A stretch of 64,000 nt of DNA from an uncultured Clostridia bacterium. Lineage in GTDB: Bacteria; Bacillota; Clostridia; Christensenellales; UBA1750. The DNA lies in assembly GCA_904393115.1 (NCBI GenBank), contig CAJFMX010000004.1, forward strand, positions 57,240 to 121,239, read 5' to 3'. A program made the position numbers and the translations under genes. This document shows positions 1 to 7,286 of this stretch, one piece after another. Each line of letters starts with the position of its first letter. Within the stretch, counting starts at the first letter, position 1. The notes below the pieces were generated by a model. It did not search any database. It worked only from the letters and a program-made list of their open reading frames with translations, and was not told where the DNA came from.

Positions 1-1
1 C

Positions 2-1054
2 GGGACGCTGGGCGTGGGGACGGTGCTGGCGGCGATCTCCGCGCTGGCCGAGGGCGGGCCGGGCGTGCTCCTCCCCCTGCTGGTGGGGACGCTGACGGGC
101 TGCGCGCTCAAGTACGCGGAGATCTTCGTCACCATGCGGCACCGGCAGAGCGGCCTTGCGGGGCCGCTGGCCGCGCTGCAGGAACGCGCGCCGTGCCTGG
201 CCAGGGCCTATGCGCTGCTCCTGCTGCCGGTGGCGCTGCTGGGCATGGGGAACCTTGCGCAGGTGCAGGTGCTCTCCGAGGCGCTGGCGCGCGGGGCGCA
301 CCTTCCGCGCCTGGCCGTAGGATTCGGGGTGCTGGCCGTGCTGCTGCCGCTGGTGCGGGGCGGGATCGGGCGGATCGGCCGGGCGGCCTCGCTCTGCCTC
401 CCGGCGGCGGGCGCGCTGTACGTCGGCGCCTGCGCCCTGGCGCTGTGGCGGCTGCGGCCGGCGCTGCCCGGGGCGCTGCTCTCGATTTTCCAGGGCGCAC
501 TCCCCTTCCGCCCGGAGCTGTTCGCGCTGGGGATCGCGCGGGGGCTCTTCCTGTGCGAGGCGGGCATGGGCACCTCGGCCTTTGCGCACGGCCAGTCGCG
601 CGCAGAAGCGCGGGTCCAGGGCGCGCTGGGCGCGTGCGAGGTGCTGTTTTCGACCTTCCTCTGCGTGCTGACGGCGCTGCTGGTCCTGGCAACGGGCGTG
701 CCGCTCTCGGGCAGCGCGGTGGAGGTGGCGCTCTCGGCCTTCCGCGCGGCGATGGGGCCGGCCGGCGGCGCGCTGCTGTGCGGGATGCTGGCGTTTTTCG
801 CGCTCTCGACGCTGCCGGTGTGGTGGTTTTACGGCCTGCAGTGCGCGCGCTTTCTGCGCTCCGGCCGCCTGGCGGAGGCGCTCTATACCGCGGCCTTTTT
901 GGCGGTTGCGTTCCTGGGCTGCCTGTTCCCGCTCACAGCGGTCTGGCGCTTTGCGGATGGGTTCAACCTGCTGCTGGCCCTGCCCTGCCTTGCGATGCTC
1001 TTCCTCTACCGCCGGGAGGTCGTGCGCGGCGGCCCTGCCAAAAAAAGAAAGTGA
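2..1054 (+). CDS. Alanine/glycine:cation symporter (AGCS family), 5' part outside window
   Basis: Secondary transporter that probably imports alanine, glycine or a related amino acid with Na+. The frame is already open at the window edge and reads GTLGVGTV before the GTG at 14, so that GTG is an internal codon and the N-terminus is missing. About 350 residues remain, against roughly 450 for the family. Family-typical stretches are the LKYAEIFVTMRHR segment near residue 37 from the GTG and the GLFLCEAGMGTSAFAHG segment near residue 178 (the family pattern is an N/C-E-A-G-x-G motif). Several hydrophobic membrane segments follow and the C-terminus is basic (PAKKRK). The substrate cannot be assigned from the sequence. 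Confidence 0.8.
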   Translation, partial: GTLGVGTVLAAISALAEGGPGVLLPLLVGTLTGCALKYAEIFVTMRHRQSGLAGPLAALQERAPCLARAYALLLLPVALLGMGNLAQVQVLSEALARGAHLPRLAVGFGVLAVLLPLVRGGIGRIGRAASLCLPAAGALYVGACALALWRLRPALPGALLSIFQGALPFRPELFALGIARGLFLCEAGMGTSAFAHGQSRAEARVQGALGACEVLFSTFLCVLTALLVLATGVPLSGSAVEVALSAFRAAMGPAGGALLCGMLAFFALSTLPVWWFYGLQCARFLRSGRLAEALYTAAFLAVAFLGCLFPLTAVWRFADGFNLLLALPCLAMLFLYRREVVRGGPAKKRK

Positions 1055-1098
1055 AAATTTCGTGCGATATTGCACTAGTAATTTAGCAGGCCAAAGTG

Positions 1099-1104
1099 TA
1101 TAAT
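1099..1104 (+). promoter_or_regulatory. Probable -10 element for the amino acid ABC operon
   Basis: A perfect TATAAT lies 48 bases before the start at 1152. I do not see a good -35 at 16-18 bases; a TTGCAC at 1070-1075 is 23 bases away. The assignment rests on the -10 and its position. Confidence 0.4.
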
Positions 1105-1151
1105 GTTCCCGTGCCCCAACGCGGGCAAGACGCTTGAGGAGGAGAACACAA

Positions 1152-1934
1152 ATGAGAAACGGAAAGCGCATCCTTGCGCTGGCGCTGTGCCTGCTGGTCG
1201 CGGCGCTGTGCGCGGCCTGCTCGTCCACCCCGGCCGCGACGGAAAAGGACACCCTGGTCGTCGGCCTGGACGACAGCTTCCCGCCCATGGGCTTCCGCGA
1301 CGACGAGAGCAACATCGTGGGCTTTGACGTGGACCTGGCCAAGGAAGTGGCCTCGCGCCTGGGCATGGAGATCGAACTCAAGCCCATCGACTGGACGGCC
1401 AACGTCATGGAGCTGAACTCCGGCAGCGTGGACTGCCTGTGGAACGGCCTGAGCATCACGCCGGAGCGCGAGGCGGAGATCGACTTCAGCCGCCCGTACC
1501 TGGCCAACCGCCAGGTGATCATCGTCCTGGCGGGGTCGGACATCGTGGACATCCCGTCGCTGGCGGGCAAGACCGTCGGCCTGCAGGACGGCTCCTCCGC
1601 GGTGAGCGCCCTGGAGAAGAACGAGATCGCGTCCCAGGTGACGCAGCAGAAGTACGCGGACAACGTCACGGCGCTGACGGACCTGAGCATCGGCCGCGTG
1701 GACGCGGTGCTGCTGGACGAGGTCGTCGCGCGCTACTACGAGACGCAGAACCCCGGCGTGTACACGGTTCTGGACGACTCCTTTGCGGAGGAGGAGTACG
1801 GCATCGGCTTTAAGAAGGGCAACGACGAGCTGCGCGAGGCCGTGCAGAAGGTCTTCGACGAGATGATCGAGGACGGCACCGCGGCCGAGATCTCCGAAAA
1901 GTGGTTCGGCAAGGACATCGTCGTCAAGCCGTAA
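1152..1934 (+). CDS. Amino acid ABC transporter substrate-binding lipoprotein
   Basis: Extracytoplasmic binding protein of a polar amino acid importer (SBP family 3). The start at 1152 has GAGGAGG about 9 bases upstream; an in-frame ATG at 1134 lacks such a site. A lipoprotein signal peptide is visible, with a basic start, a hydrophobic core and a lipobox ending in AACSS, giving acylated Cys near residue 19. The mature part has the family features GFDVDLAKEVASRLG and the later VGLQDGSSA and EYGIGFKKGN stretches. It is followed by a permease and an ATPase. The ligand could be glutamine, cystine or another polar amino acid and cannot be told from sequence. Confidence 0.9.
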   Translation: MRNGKRILALALCLLVAALCAACSSTPAATEKDTLVVGLDDSFPPMGFRDDESNIVGFDVDLAKEVASRLGMEIELKPIDWTANVMELNSGSVDCLWNGLSITPEREAEIDFSRPYLANRQVIIVLAGSDIVDIPSLAGKTVGLQDGSSAVSALEKNEIASQVTQQKYADNVTALTDLSIGRVDAVLLDEVVARYYETQNPGVYTVLDDSFAEEEYGIGFKKGNDELREAVQKVFDEMIEDGTAAEISEKWFGKDIVVKP

Positions 1935-1962
1935 CCGCAAGGGAAGACAATCCGCGCTCTGC

Positions 1963-1992
1963 GGGGCGAACGGCTGCGCGGCCGTTCGCCCC
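1963..1992 (+). terminator. Intercistronic 12-bp hairpin between binding protein and permease
   Basis: GGGGCGAACGGC and its exact complement flank a 6-base loop and are followed by TTCTTT. A partial terminator or mRNA-stabilising hairpin here would keep the binding protein in excess over the membrane parts, as known for other SBP operons. Confidence 0.6.
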
Positions 1993-2021
1993 TTCTTTGG
2001 CGGAAACAAGGAGGAAGGACC

Positions 2022-2681
2022 ATGGACCTGAGCTACATCGTGCGCATCGTGCCGGCGCTGCTGCGCGGCGCGGGGGTGACGCTGGCGCTGTTTGCGCTGG
2101 TGTTTCCGCTCTCGCTGCCGCTGGGCTTTCTCATCACGCTCTGCGCGAACTGCCGCTTTAAGCCCGTCAAGTGGCTGGCGGAGGCCTACATCTTCGTCAT
2201 GCGCGGCACGCCGCTGATGCTGCAGCTCTTCTTTTTCTATTACGGCCTGCCCTTCCTGCCGGGCATCGGGCAGTACCTGCGGCTGAGCAGCTTTGCGGCG
2301 GCGGCGCTGTCGTTCACGCTGAACTATGCGGCCTACTTTGCGGAGATCTTCCGCGGGGGACTGCTCTCCATCGACCGGGGGCAGTACGAGGTCTCGCACG
2401 TCCTGGGCCTTACGTCCTTCCAGACCATGACGCGCATCATCATTCCGCAGATGATCCGCGTGACCCTGCCCTCCATCGGCAACGAGGCCATCACCTTGGT
2501 CAAGGACACGGCGCTCGTCGCCTCCATCGCGCTGCCGGAGCTCCTGCACTATGCAAAGGGCATCGTCACCCGCGACTTCACCACGACGCCCTTCATCGTC
2601 GCGGCCTTCATCTATCTGCTCATCACCTTTGTCGTGACGGTGCTGTTCAAGTTTGCCGAGCGCAAGACGAACTACGAATGA
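2022..2681 (+). CDS. Amino acid ABC transporter permease (HisM/GlnP type)
   Basis: Inner-membrane subunit of the polar amino acid importer. It is 219 residues, the usual length, with about five membrane segments. The EAA loop that contacts the ATPase is visible near residues 125-150 ([21 protein letters not shown]), and [18 protein letters not shown] near residue 60 is typical of this subfamily. AAGGAGGAAGGACC precedes the ATG. The gene follows the binding protein after a hairpin and lies 13 bases before the ATPase gene, so the three form one operon. Confidence 0.92.
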   Translation: MDLSYIVRIVPALLRGAGVTLALFALVFPLSLPLGFLITLCANCRFKPVKWLAEAYIFVMRGTPLMLQLFFFYYGLPFLPGIGQYLRLSSFAAAALSFTLNYAAYFAEIFRGGLLSIDRGQYEVSHVLGLTSFQTMTRIIIPQMIRVTLPSIGNEAITLVKDTALVASIALPELLHYAKGIVTRDFTTTPFIVAAFIYLLITFVVTVLFKFAERKTNYE

Positions 2682-2694
2682 GGAGGGACGCGCC

Positions 2695-3441
<747 letters not shown>

Positions 3442-3487
3442 GCCCCGCGCGCGGGGGGCGGTTCCAAGGATTGGGAGGGTTTTCATC

Positions 3488-4075
3488 ATGCAGCACAAGG
3501 TTCGTCTCACCGTAATCGACAAAAAGGTCTATCCGGAACTGCAGGCCGCCTACTGCGCAGATCCGAACGCCGGCCCCTGCCCCTGTTACCATGTGGGCGA
3601 TACCTTCCTCTTTGCGCGCTATGGCGCGGCGGACGACTTCTGGCATGGGGGCCTGCACACGCTCTGCCAGACCGCCCAAACGGCGGACGGGACCGCCGGC
3701 GGCGAGGTTCCGCACTGCTCGGAGGCCTGGGACGCCATCTCCCGCTACATCTACGCGGGCCTGCAGGGCGGCTCCCTCATGCGCGGCTGGATGCGCGAGG
3801 AGAACACGATGATCGCCTGCTGCTCGGACGGCACGCGCCCGGTTCTCTTCCGCATCGAGCGCCTGGACTACAAGGCCGTCTATCCCGCCGCGTCGGGCGC
3901 TCCGGACGCTCCGGACGCTCCGGCGCAGGCGCGCATTCGGGAGGCGCTCTGCGCGCTGGACGGGGTGACGGACGTGCAGTTCCCGGGCGAATTCTTCGAG
4001 GTCTACATGGACCGCGACGTGCCGGACGCGCAGCTCTCCGCCGCCATCCCGGGCGGGGCTGCCCGCATCGACTAA
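3488..4075 (+). CDS. TIGR04076 family protein with a possible extra C-terminal domain
   Basis: Function unknown. Residues 1-128 match my recollection of the TIGR04076 family: an initial beta strand (HKVRLTVIDKKVYPEL), a GPCPCYHVGDTF region, a long helix region, and the ending MIACCSDGTRPVLFRIERLD. After an Ala/Pro/Asp-rich linker (about residues 138-150) there is a tail of about 45 residues, ALCALDGVTDVQFPGEFFEV onward, whose pattern resembles a heavy-metal-associated (HMA) type fold without its CxxC. The start has a GGAGG-like site at 3474 and 46 bases separate it from the ABC operon. The link to amino acid transport is only positional. Confidence 0.7.
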   Translation: MQHKVRLTVIDKKVYPELQAAYCADPNAGPCPCYHVGDTFLFARYGAADDFWHGGLHTLCQTAQTADGTAGGEVPHCSEAWDAISRYIYAGLQGGSLMRGWMREENTMIACCSDGTRPVLFRIERLDYKAVYPAASGAPDAPDAPAQARIREALCALDGVTDVQFPGEFFEVYMDRDVPDAQLSAAIPGGAARID

Positions 4076-4145
4076 AAACCGCGCTGCGCGCAAGGAACAA
4101 AGTCTGTTCACGAAACATTTCCTTGCGCCCAGCGCGGTTTTTTTC
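4075..4145 (+). terminator. Long-stem terminator after the TIGR04076 gene
   Basis: AAAACCGCGCT pairs with AGCGCGGTTTT and an inner GCGCAAGGA pairs with TCCTTGCGC; a T run ends the element. Confidence 0.8.
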
Positions 4146-4151
4146 TATACT
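4123..4151 (+). promoter_or_regulatory. Promoter TTGCGC-N17-TATACT for the gene at 4185
   Basis: The -35 (4123-4128) lies in the right arm of the upstream terminator and the -10 (4146-4151) directly follows its T run, so promoter and terminator overlap. Confidence 0.6.
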
Positions 4152-4184
4152 GGTCCCGAAATTCATCCGCAAGGAGGCTCTTTC

Positions 4185-4640
4185 ATGGCCACGGAAAGAA
4201 AAATCCTGGAGATTCTTCGGGAAGCGGGCTTCGATCCGATCGAGGACCGCGGCATCGTCGTGAAATACGCGCCGGAAAACCTGAGCGCGCGCCTGGCGCA
4301 GTTCTTCAGCATGGAGTTCTACGCGCTGCAGCTCTGCCGCCGGGAGCTGGTGCTGCTCCCCTTCAGCGCGCTGACGGCGGGCATCCGCCGGGAGGTCTCG
4401 CTGCGCCTGCCCTACGACGAGATCCGCCGCGTCACCGTGTCGGAGGACCTTCTGAACTACCGCATCGCCATCGAGACGGGTGAGGGCGCCGTCACCCTCA
4501 CCGCGCAGCAGAAGGAGCTGAGCGACCTGCGCACCGCGGGCATGCTGAGCTTCTACAGTGAGGGTCTGCTCAGTGTCTCCAGCTGGCACAGGGAGAACCT
4601 GGACGCGACGCTGCAGGCGCTCCAGGCCCTGGGCGCCTGA
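4185..4640 (+). CDS. Hypothetical protein, 151 residues
   Basis: I do not recognise the family. The protein starts with a helical stretch (ATERKILEILREAGFDP), then alternates short strands (IVVKYAPEN, ELVLLPFSAL, RREVSLRLPYDEIRRVTVSED, YRIAIETGEGAVTLTAQQKE) in a way that could form a PH-like barrel, and ends with a helical region (ENLDATLQALQAL). It has no signal peptide and no membrane segment, so it is probably cytoplasmic. A clear AAGGAGG site precedes the ATG, and it has its own promoter (4123-4151). The next gene also has its own promoter, so it is probably monocistronic. Confidence 0.65.
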   Translation: MATERKILEILREAGFDPIEDRGIVVKYAPENLSARLAQFFSMEFYALQLCRRELVLLPFSALTAGIRREVSLRLPYDEIRRVTVSEDLLNYRIAIETGEGAVTLTAQQKELSDLRTAGMLSFYSEGLLSVSSWHRENLDATLQALQALGA

Positions 4641-4652
4641 GGCGCTTGCGTC

Positions 4653-4681
4653 TTGCGTTTCCCCCCGCGGGCGCGTATACT
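4653..4681 (+). promoter_or_regulatory. Promoter TTGCGT-N17-TATACT for the epimerase gene
   Basis: -35 at 4653-4658 and -10 at 4676-4681 with a 17-base spacer, 38 bases before the start codon. Confidence 0.65.
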
Positions 4682-4718
4682 CAAGGGGAATGCTTTTGCA
4701 GAAGGAGCGATTGGTCAG

Positions 4719-5390
4719 ATGAGCAAGATCGTGCCGGGGATTTCCCCTTCGATGATGTGCGCGGACGCGCTGAACCTGGGCGCGGACGCCGTTGCCCTGG
4801 AGCAGGCGGGCGCGCAGTTCTTCCACTACGACGTCATGGACGGCGACTTTGTGCCGAACTTCATGCTCGGGCCGGACGTGATCCGCGCCGTGCGCAAGGT
4901 CAGCGCCGTCCCGGCGGACATCCACCTGATGGTGAAGAATCCGGAGCGGCACCTGCACCTGTTCGACCTGCGGCCCGGGGACGTGGTCTCCGTGCACCAG
5001 GAATCCACCGTGCACCTGCAGCGGGCGCTCTCCGCCATCCGCGCCGCGGGCGCAAAGGCCGCGGTGGCCCTGAACCCCGCGACGCCCCTGTGCGCCATCG
5101 AGGACGTTCTGCCGGACCTGGACATGGTCCTGCTCATGACGGTGAACCCCGGCTTTGCGGGCCAGAAGCTCGTCCCGGCGACGCTCCCCAAGATCGCGCG
5201 GCTGCGCGCCATGCTGGACAGCGCGGGGTATCCGCAGGTGCGCATCGAGGTGGACGGCAACGTCTCCTTCGAGAACGCGGTCAGGATGCGCCAGGCGGGC
5301 GCGGACCTGTTCGTCGCGGGCACCTCGTCGGTCTTCCGCGAGGGCGGAATCGCCGCGAACATGGAAAAGCTGCTCGCCTGCATCCAGTAG
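4719..5390 (+). CDS. Ribulose-phosphate 3-epimerase family protein (Rpe or AlsE-like)
   Basis: A (beta/alpha)8 barrel that epimerises C3 of a ketose 5- or 6-phosphate, as in the pentose phosphate pathway. Family marks are ISPSMMCAD at the start, FHYDVMDGDFVPN near residue 38 (metal His and Asp), DIHLMVKNPE near residue 66, VNPGFAGQK near residue 144 and EVDGNVS near residue 173. The SPSMMCAD start and the VAGTSSVF ending are nearer to D-allulose-6-phosphate epimerase (AlsE) than to housekeeping Rpe, so the hexose substrate is possible. The ATG at 4719 has GAAGGAG upstream; earlier in-frame codons overlap the promoter. 223 residues is normal. Confidence 0.85.
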   Translation: MSKIVPGISPSMMCADALNLGADAVALEQAGAQFFHYDVMDGDFVPNFMLGPDVIRAVRKVSAVPADIHLMVKNPERHLHLFDLRPGDVVSVHQESTVHLQRALSAIRAAGAKAAVALNPATPLCAIEDVLPDLDMVLLMTVNPGFAGQKLVPATLPKIARLRAMLDSAGYPQVRIEVDGNVSFENAVRMRQAGADLFVAGTSSVFREGGIAANMEKLLACIQ

Positions 5391-5403
5391 AGCTTCGAAA
5401 AAC

Positions 5404-5445
5404 GAGCGAGGGCTTCCGGTTTTTTCGGAAGCTCTCGCTCTTTTT
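5404..5445. terminator. Bidirectional terminator between convergent genes
   Basis: A stem of GAGCGAG plus GCTTCCG pairs with CGGAAGC plus CTCGCTC and is flanked by a T run on the right and an A run on the left. It serves the epimerase gene and the leftward membrane-protein gene. Confidence 0.85.
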
Positions 5446-5452
5446 GGAGATT

Positions 5453-6448
5453 TTAGCTCCTGTTGCGGTAGACGCGCAGGACCTTGACCGCGCTGTCCAC
5501 GGCGTCCAGCGCCAGGGCGAACAGGATGACCCCCAGCAGGAAGACCTGGAAGTTTCCAAAGATGGTCATCACCACGTCGTTCATCCCCAGGTTCTCCATG
5601 ACCCGCAGGAAGGTCGGGTTCATCAGGTCCTTGCCCAGGAAGATCAGGCAGGCCAGCAGCGCGCTGACCACCGCGCAGCCCAGGTCCGCCGCCAGAACGC
5701 GCATCGTGTAGCGCCCCTCGACCAGGTGGAACACCTCCCGCGCCATGCCCGCCAGGCCAAACAGCGCGATCCACAGCCACTGGGCGCGCAGCGCGTCGAC
5801 GTCAAAGACCGTGACCCGCTGCATGCGCGCTCCCATGTCCACCACCGCGCACATCACCTGCGGAAAGGCGAGGAACACCAGCAGCATCAGCGCGCACATG
5901 GCCAGGCCCGCGATGCTCTCCCACCGGGGGATGAGCTCGCTGTGCTGCGGCACGGGCGGCAGGTTCTCGATGGTGTCGTCCGCGCGCTCGAGCTTGACGC
6001 CCCGCCGCTCAAAGAAGGCGAACAGCAGCGTAACCGCCGTAAACCCGCACCCCAGGCCCGAGGCGATGCCCCCCAGCAGCCCCAGCGGCAGGTCGCCCAG
6101 CGCCCGCTCCCCGGTCAAAACCTCCAGCACCTGGGCCAGCACGACGCCGAAGGCCAGCGCGCCGAGCACCACGGCCAGCGCCCATTTATACTGCGGGTAG
6201 TAGTCCGGGCCGATCAGCCCGCGCGCCGGGCGCGGGTTGTACTTTTCGCGGATCTCCGCCGGGGTGCCCAGGTCCGTCAGCACGACGCGCAGGTCCTTTT
6301 CCGTGGGTTCGCGGCCCGCGCACCGCTCCTCCAGCAGGTCGTCGATGAGGGTGCGCAGCTCCTGCTCGATGTCCGCGCGGCTGGCCCGCGGAAGGCCGCG
6401 CGTCGCGGCGTAGATGTAGCGCTCCCTGAGGTCATTCTCCCTGTTCAT
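5453..6448 (-). CDS. HAAS-domain membrane protein, partner of PadR
   Basis: Probable membrane sensor or anti-regulator. The N-terminal 65 residues are helical and charged (LRERYIYAATRGLP, then DIEQELRTLIDDLLEER and DLRVVLTDLGTPAEI), which is the HAAS/DUF1700 pattern of membrane proteins encoded next to PadR regulators. About six hydrophobic segments follow between residues 88 and 325. The start overlaps the end of the padR gene by 17 bases, so the two are translationally coupled. It may transmit an envelope signal to the PadR protein; this is inference from the gene pair. Confidence 0.75.
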   Translation of the reverse strand: MNRENDLRERYIYAATRGLPRASRADIEQELRTLIDDLLEERCAGREPTEKDLRVVLTDLGTPAEIREKYNPRPARGLIGPDYYPQYKWALAVVLGALAFGVVLAQVLEVLTGERALGDLPLGLLGGIASGLGCGFTAVTLLFAFFERRGVKLERADDTIENLPPVPQHSELIPRWESIAGLAMCALMLLVFLAFPQVMCAVVDMGARMQRVTVFDVDALRAQWLWIALFGLAGMAREVFHLVEGRYTMRVLAADLGCAVVSALLACLIFLGKDLMNPTFLRVMENLGMNDVVMTIFGNFQVFLLGVILFALALDAVDSAVKVLRVYRNRS

Positions 6449-6797
6449 CCGTCTTCCCCTCCCACTCGGTTTCCATCGCCCGCTGCACGCTCTCCACCGT
6501 CGCCTGCCAGGCCGCCTTCAGGCGCGCGCAAACCTCCCGCCCCTCGGGCGTGACCCGGTAATACTTGCGCGGCTTGCTGCCGCCCGTCTCCCACTCGCTC
6601 GTGAGCAGCCCCTGCCCCTCCAGCCGCCGCAGCAGCGGGTAGAGCGTGTTGGCCTCGACCGGCACCCCCTTCTTGGAGAGCGCCCCGACCAGGCTGTAGC
6701 CGTACATCGGCCATTCCAGCTGGCAGAGCACACAGAGCACCAGCGTCCCCCGCCGCAGCTCCTGCTCCATGGAGGCGAACAATTCCTCCTGTCCCAC
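6432..6797 (-). CDS. PadR family transcriptional regulator
   Basis: A 121-residue winged-helix repressor. The PadR core is clear: LRRGTLVLCVLCQL, PMYGYSLVGALSKKGV, then NTLYPLLRRLEGQGLL (recognition helix) and the wing SKPRKYYRVTPEGRE, followed by a dimerisation helix. PadR proteins of this short class usually repress their own operon and respond to a small molecule or envelope stress. The promoter upstream is consensus-like and carries a small palindrome between its two hexamers, which supports autorepression. The gene is the first of a two-gene operon with the HAAS membrane protein. Confidence 0.92.
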   Translation of the reverse strand: MGQEELFASMEQELRRGTLVLCVLCQLEWPMYGYSLVGALSKKGVPVEANTLYPLLRRLEGQGLLTSEWETGGSKPRKYYRVTPEGREVCARLKAAWQATVESVQRAMETEWEGKTDEQGE

Positions 6798-6834
6798 AGA
6801 CGCAGCCTCCTTCCTGCACGATATTGTTTATTTC

Positions 6835-6863
6835 ATTATACTGTGTATTGCACACTATGTCAA
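6835..6863 (-). promoter_or_regulatory. padR promoter with operator in the spacer
   Basis: On the minus strand TTGACA (6858-6863) and TATAAT (6835-6840) are separated by exactly 17 bases. The spacer contains TGTGCAATACACA, an inverted repeat (TGTG-N5-CACA) that is a good candidate PadR operator because binding would block RNA polymerase. Confidence 0.8.
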
Positions 6864-6889
6864 TGCCCGCGAGCGAAAAAAATTGGGGC

Positions 6890-6918
6890 TTGCAAAGCGG
6901 CAGGCAGGGGTGTATACT
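6890..6918 (+). promoter_or_regulatory. Promoter TTGCAA-N17-TATACT for the T-box leader
   Basis: -35 at 6890-6895, -10 at 6913-6918; transcription would begin near 6925, just before stem I of the T-box. It is divergent from the padR promoter. Confidence 0.75.
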
Positions 6919-6924
6919 ATCCTC

Positions 6925-7239
6925 AAACCTTTGAGGAAGAGGTAAAACTGCGCGGACGGTTCCGCAGCGAGCGGGGGACGGTGCAAGCCCCGCGAATACG
7001 GCGCAGACAAATGGGCTTCCGAGGGTGCGGTGAAAGGGTACGGCGAAGGGGCGCGGCAAAGGGGCACAGCGACGGCGCTTCGCGTCTTCTCCCCGAGTAG
7101 CTTGCAACGCTTCATCCGCGTTATGGGATGCCAGAGGGGGTTCCCTTACTGCAAAAAGGAATCAATCAAGGTGGTACCGCAGATTTATTCAAAAATCTGT
7201 CCTTGCGTCGGGTTTTCCGACCATGGGCAGATTTTTTTC
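6925..7239 (+). ncRNA. T-box riboswitch, probable tRNA-Trp (UGG) specifier
   Basis: tRNA-sensing leader of the iorAB-paaK operon. The T-box sequence AAGGTGGTACCGC is at 7168-7180. Stem I can be drawn: basal helix GGAAG (6935-6939) with CTTCC (7016-7020), next helix CTGCGC (6948-6953) with GCGCAG (7001-7006), and a distal GGTGCAAGCC element at 6980. The internal loop between the helices holds ACAAATGGG, so the codon next to the conserved purine reads UGG (7012-7014); AUG one base earlier is the alternative. The antiterminator competes with a terminator made of AAAAATCTG (7191-7199) and CAGATTTTT (7229-7237). An operon acting on indolepyruvate fits tryptophan sensing. Confidence 0.85.
7191..7239 (+). 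terminator. T-box terminator hairpin
   Basis: The left arm AAAAATCTG-T-CC is shared with the antiterminator; the right arm GG-G-CAGATTTTTTT ends in a T run. An inner GTCGGG/CCGAC hairpin lies between the arms. Confidence 0.8.
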
Positions 7240-7286
7240 TTTCCGAAAGAGGAACCAAGCAAAACAACAGGAGGGAAGAACACAAA

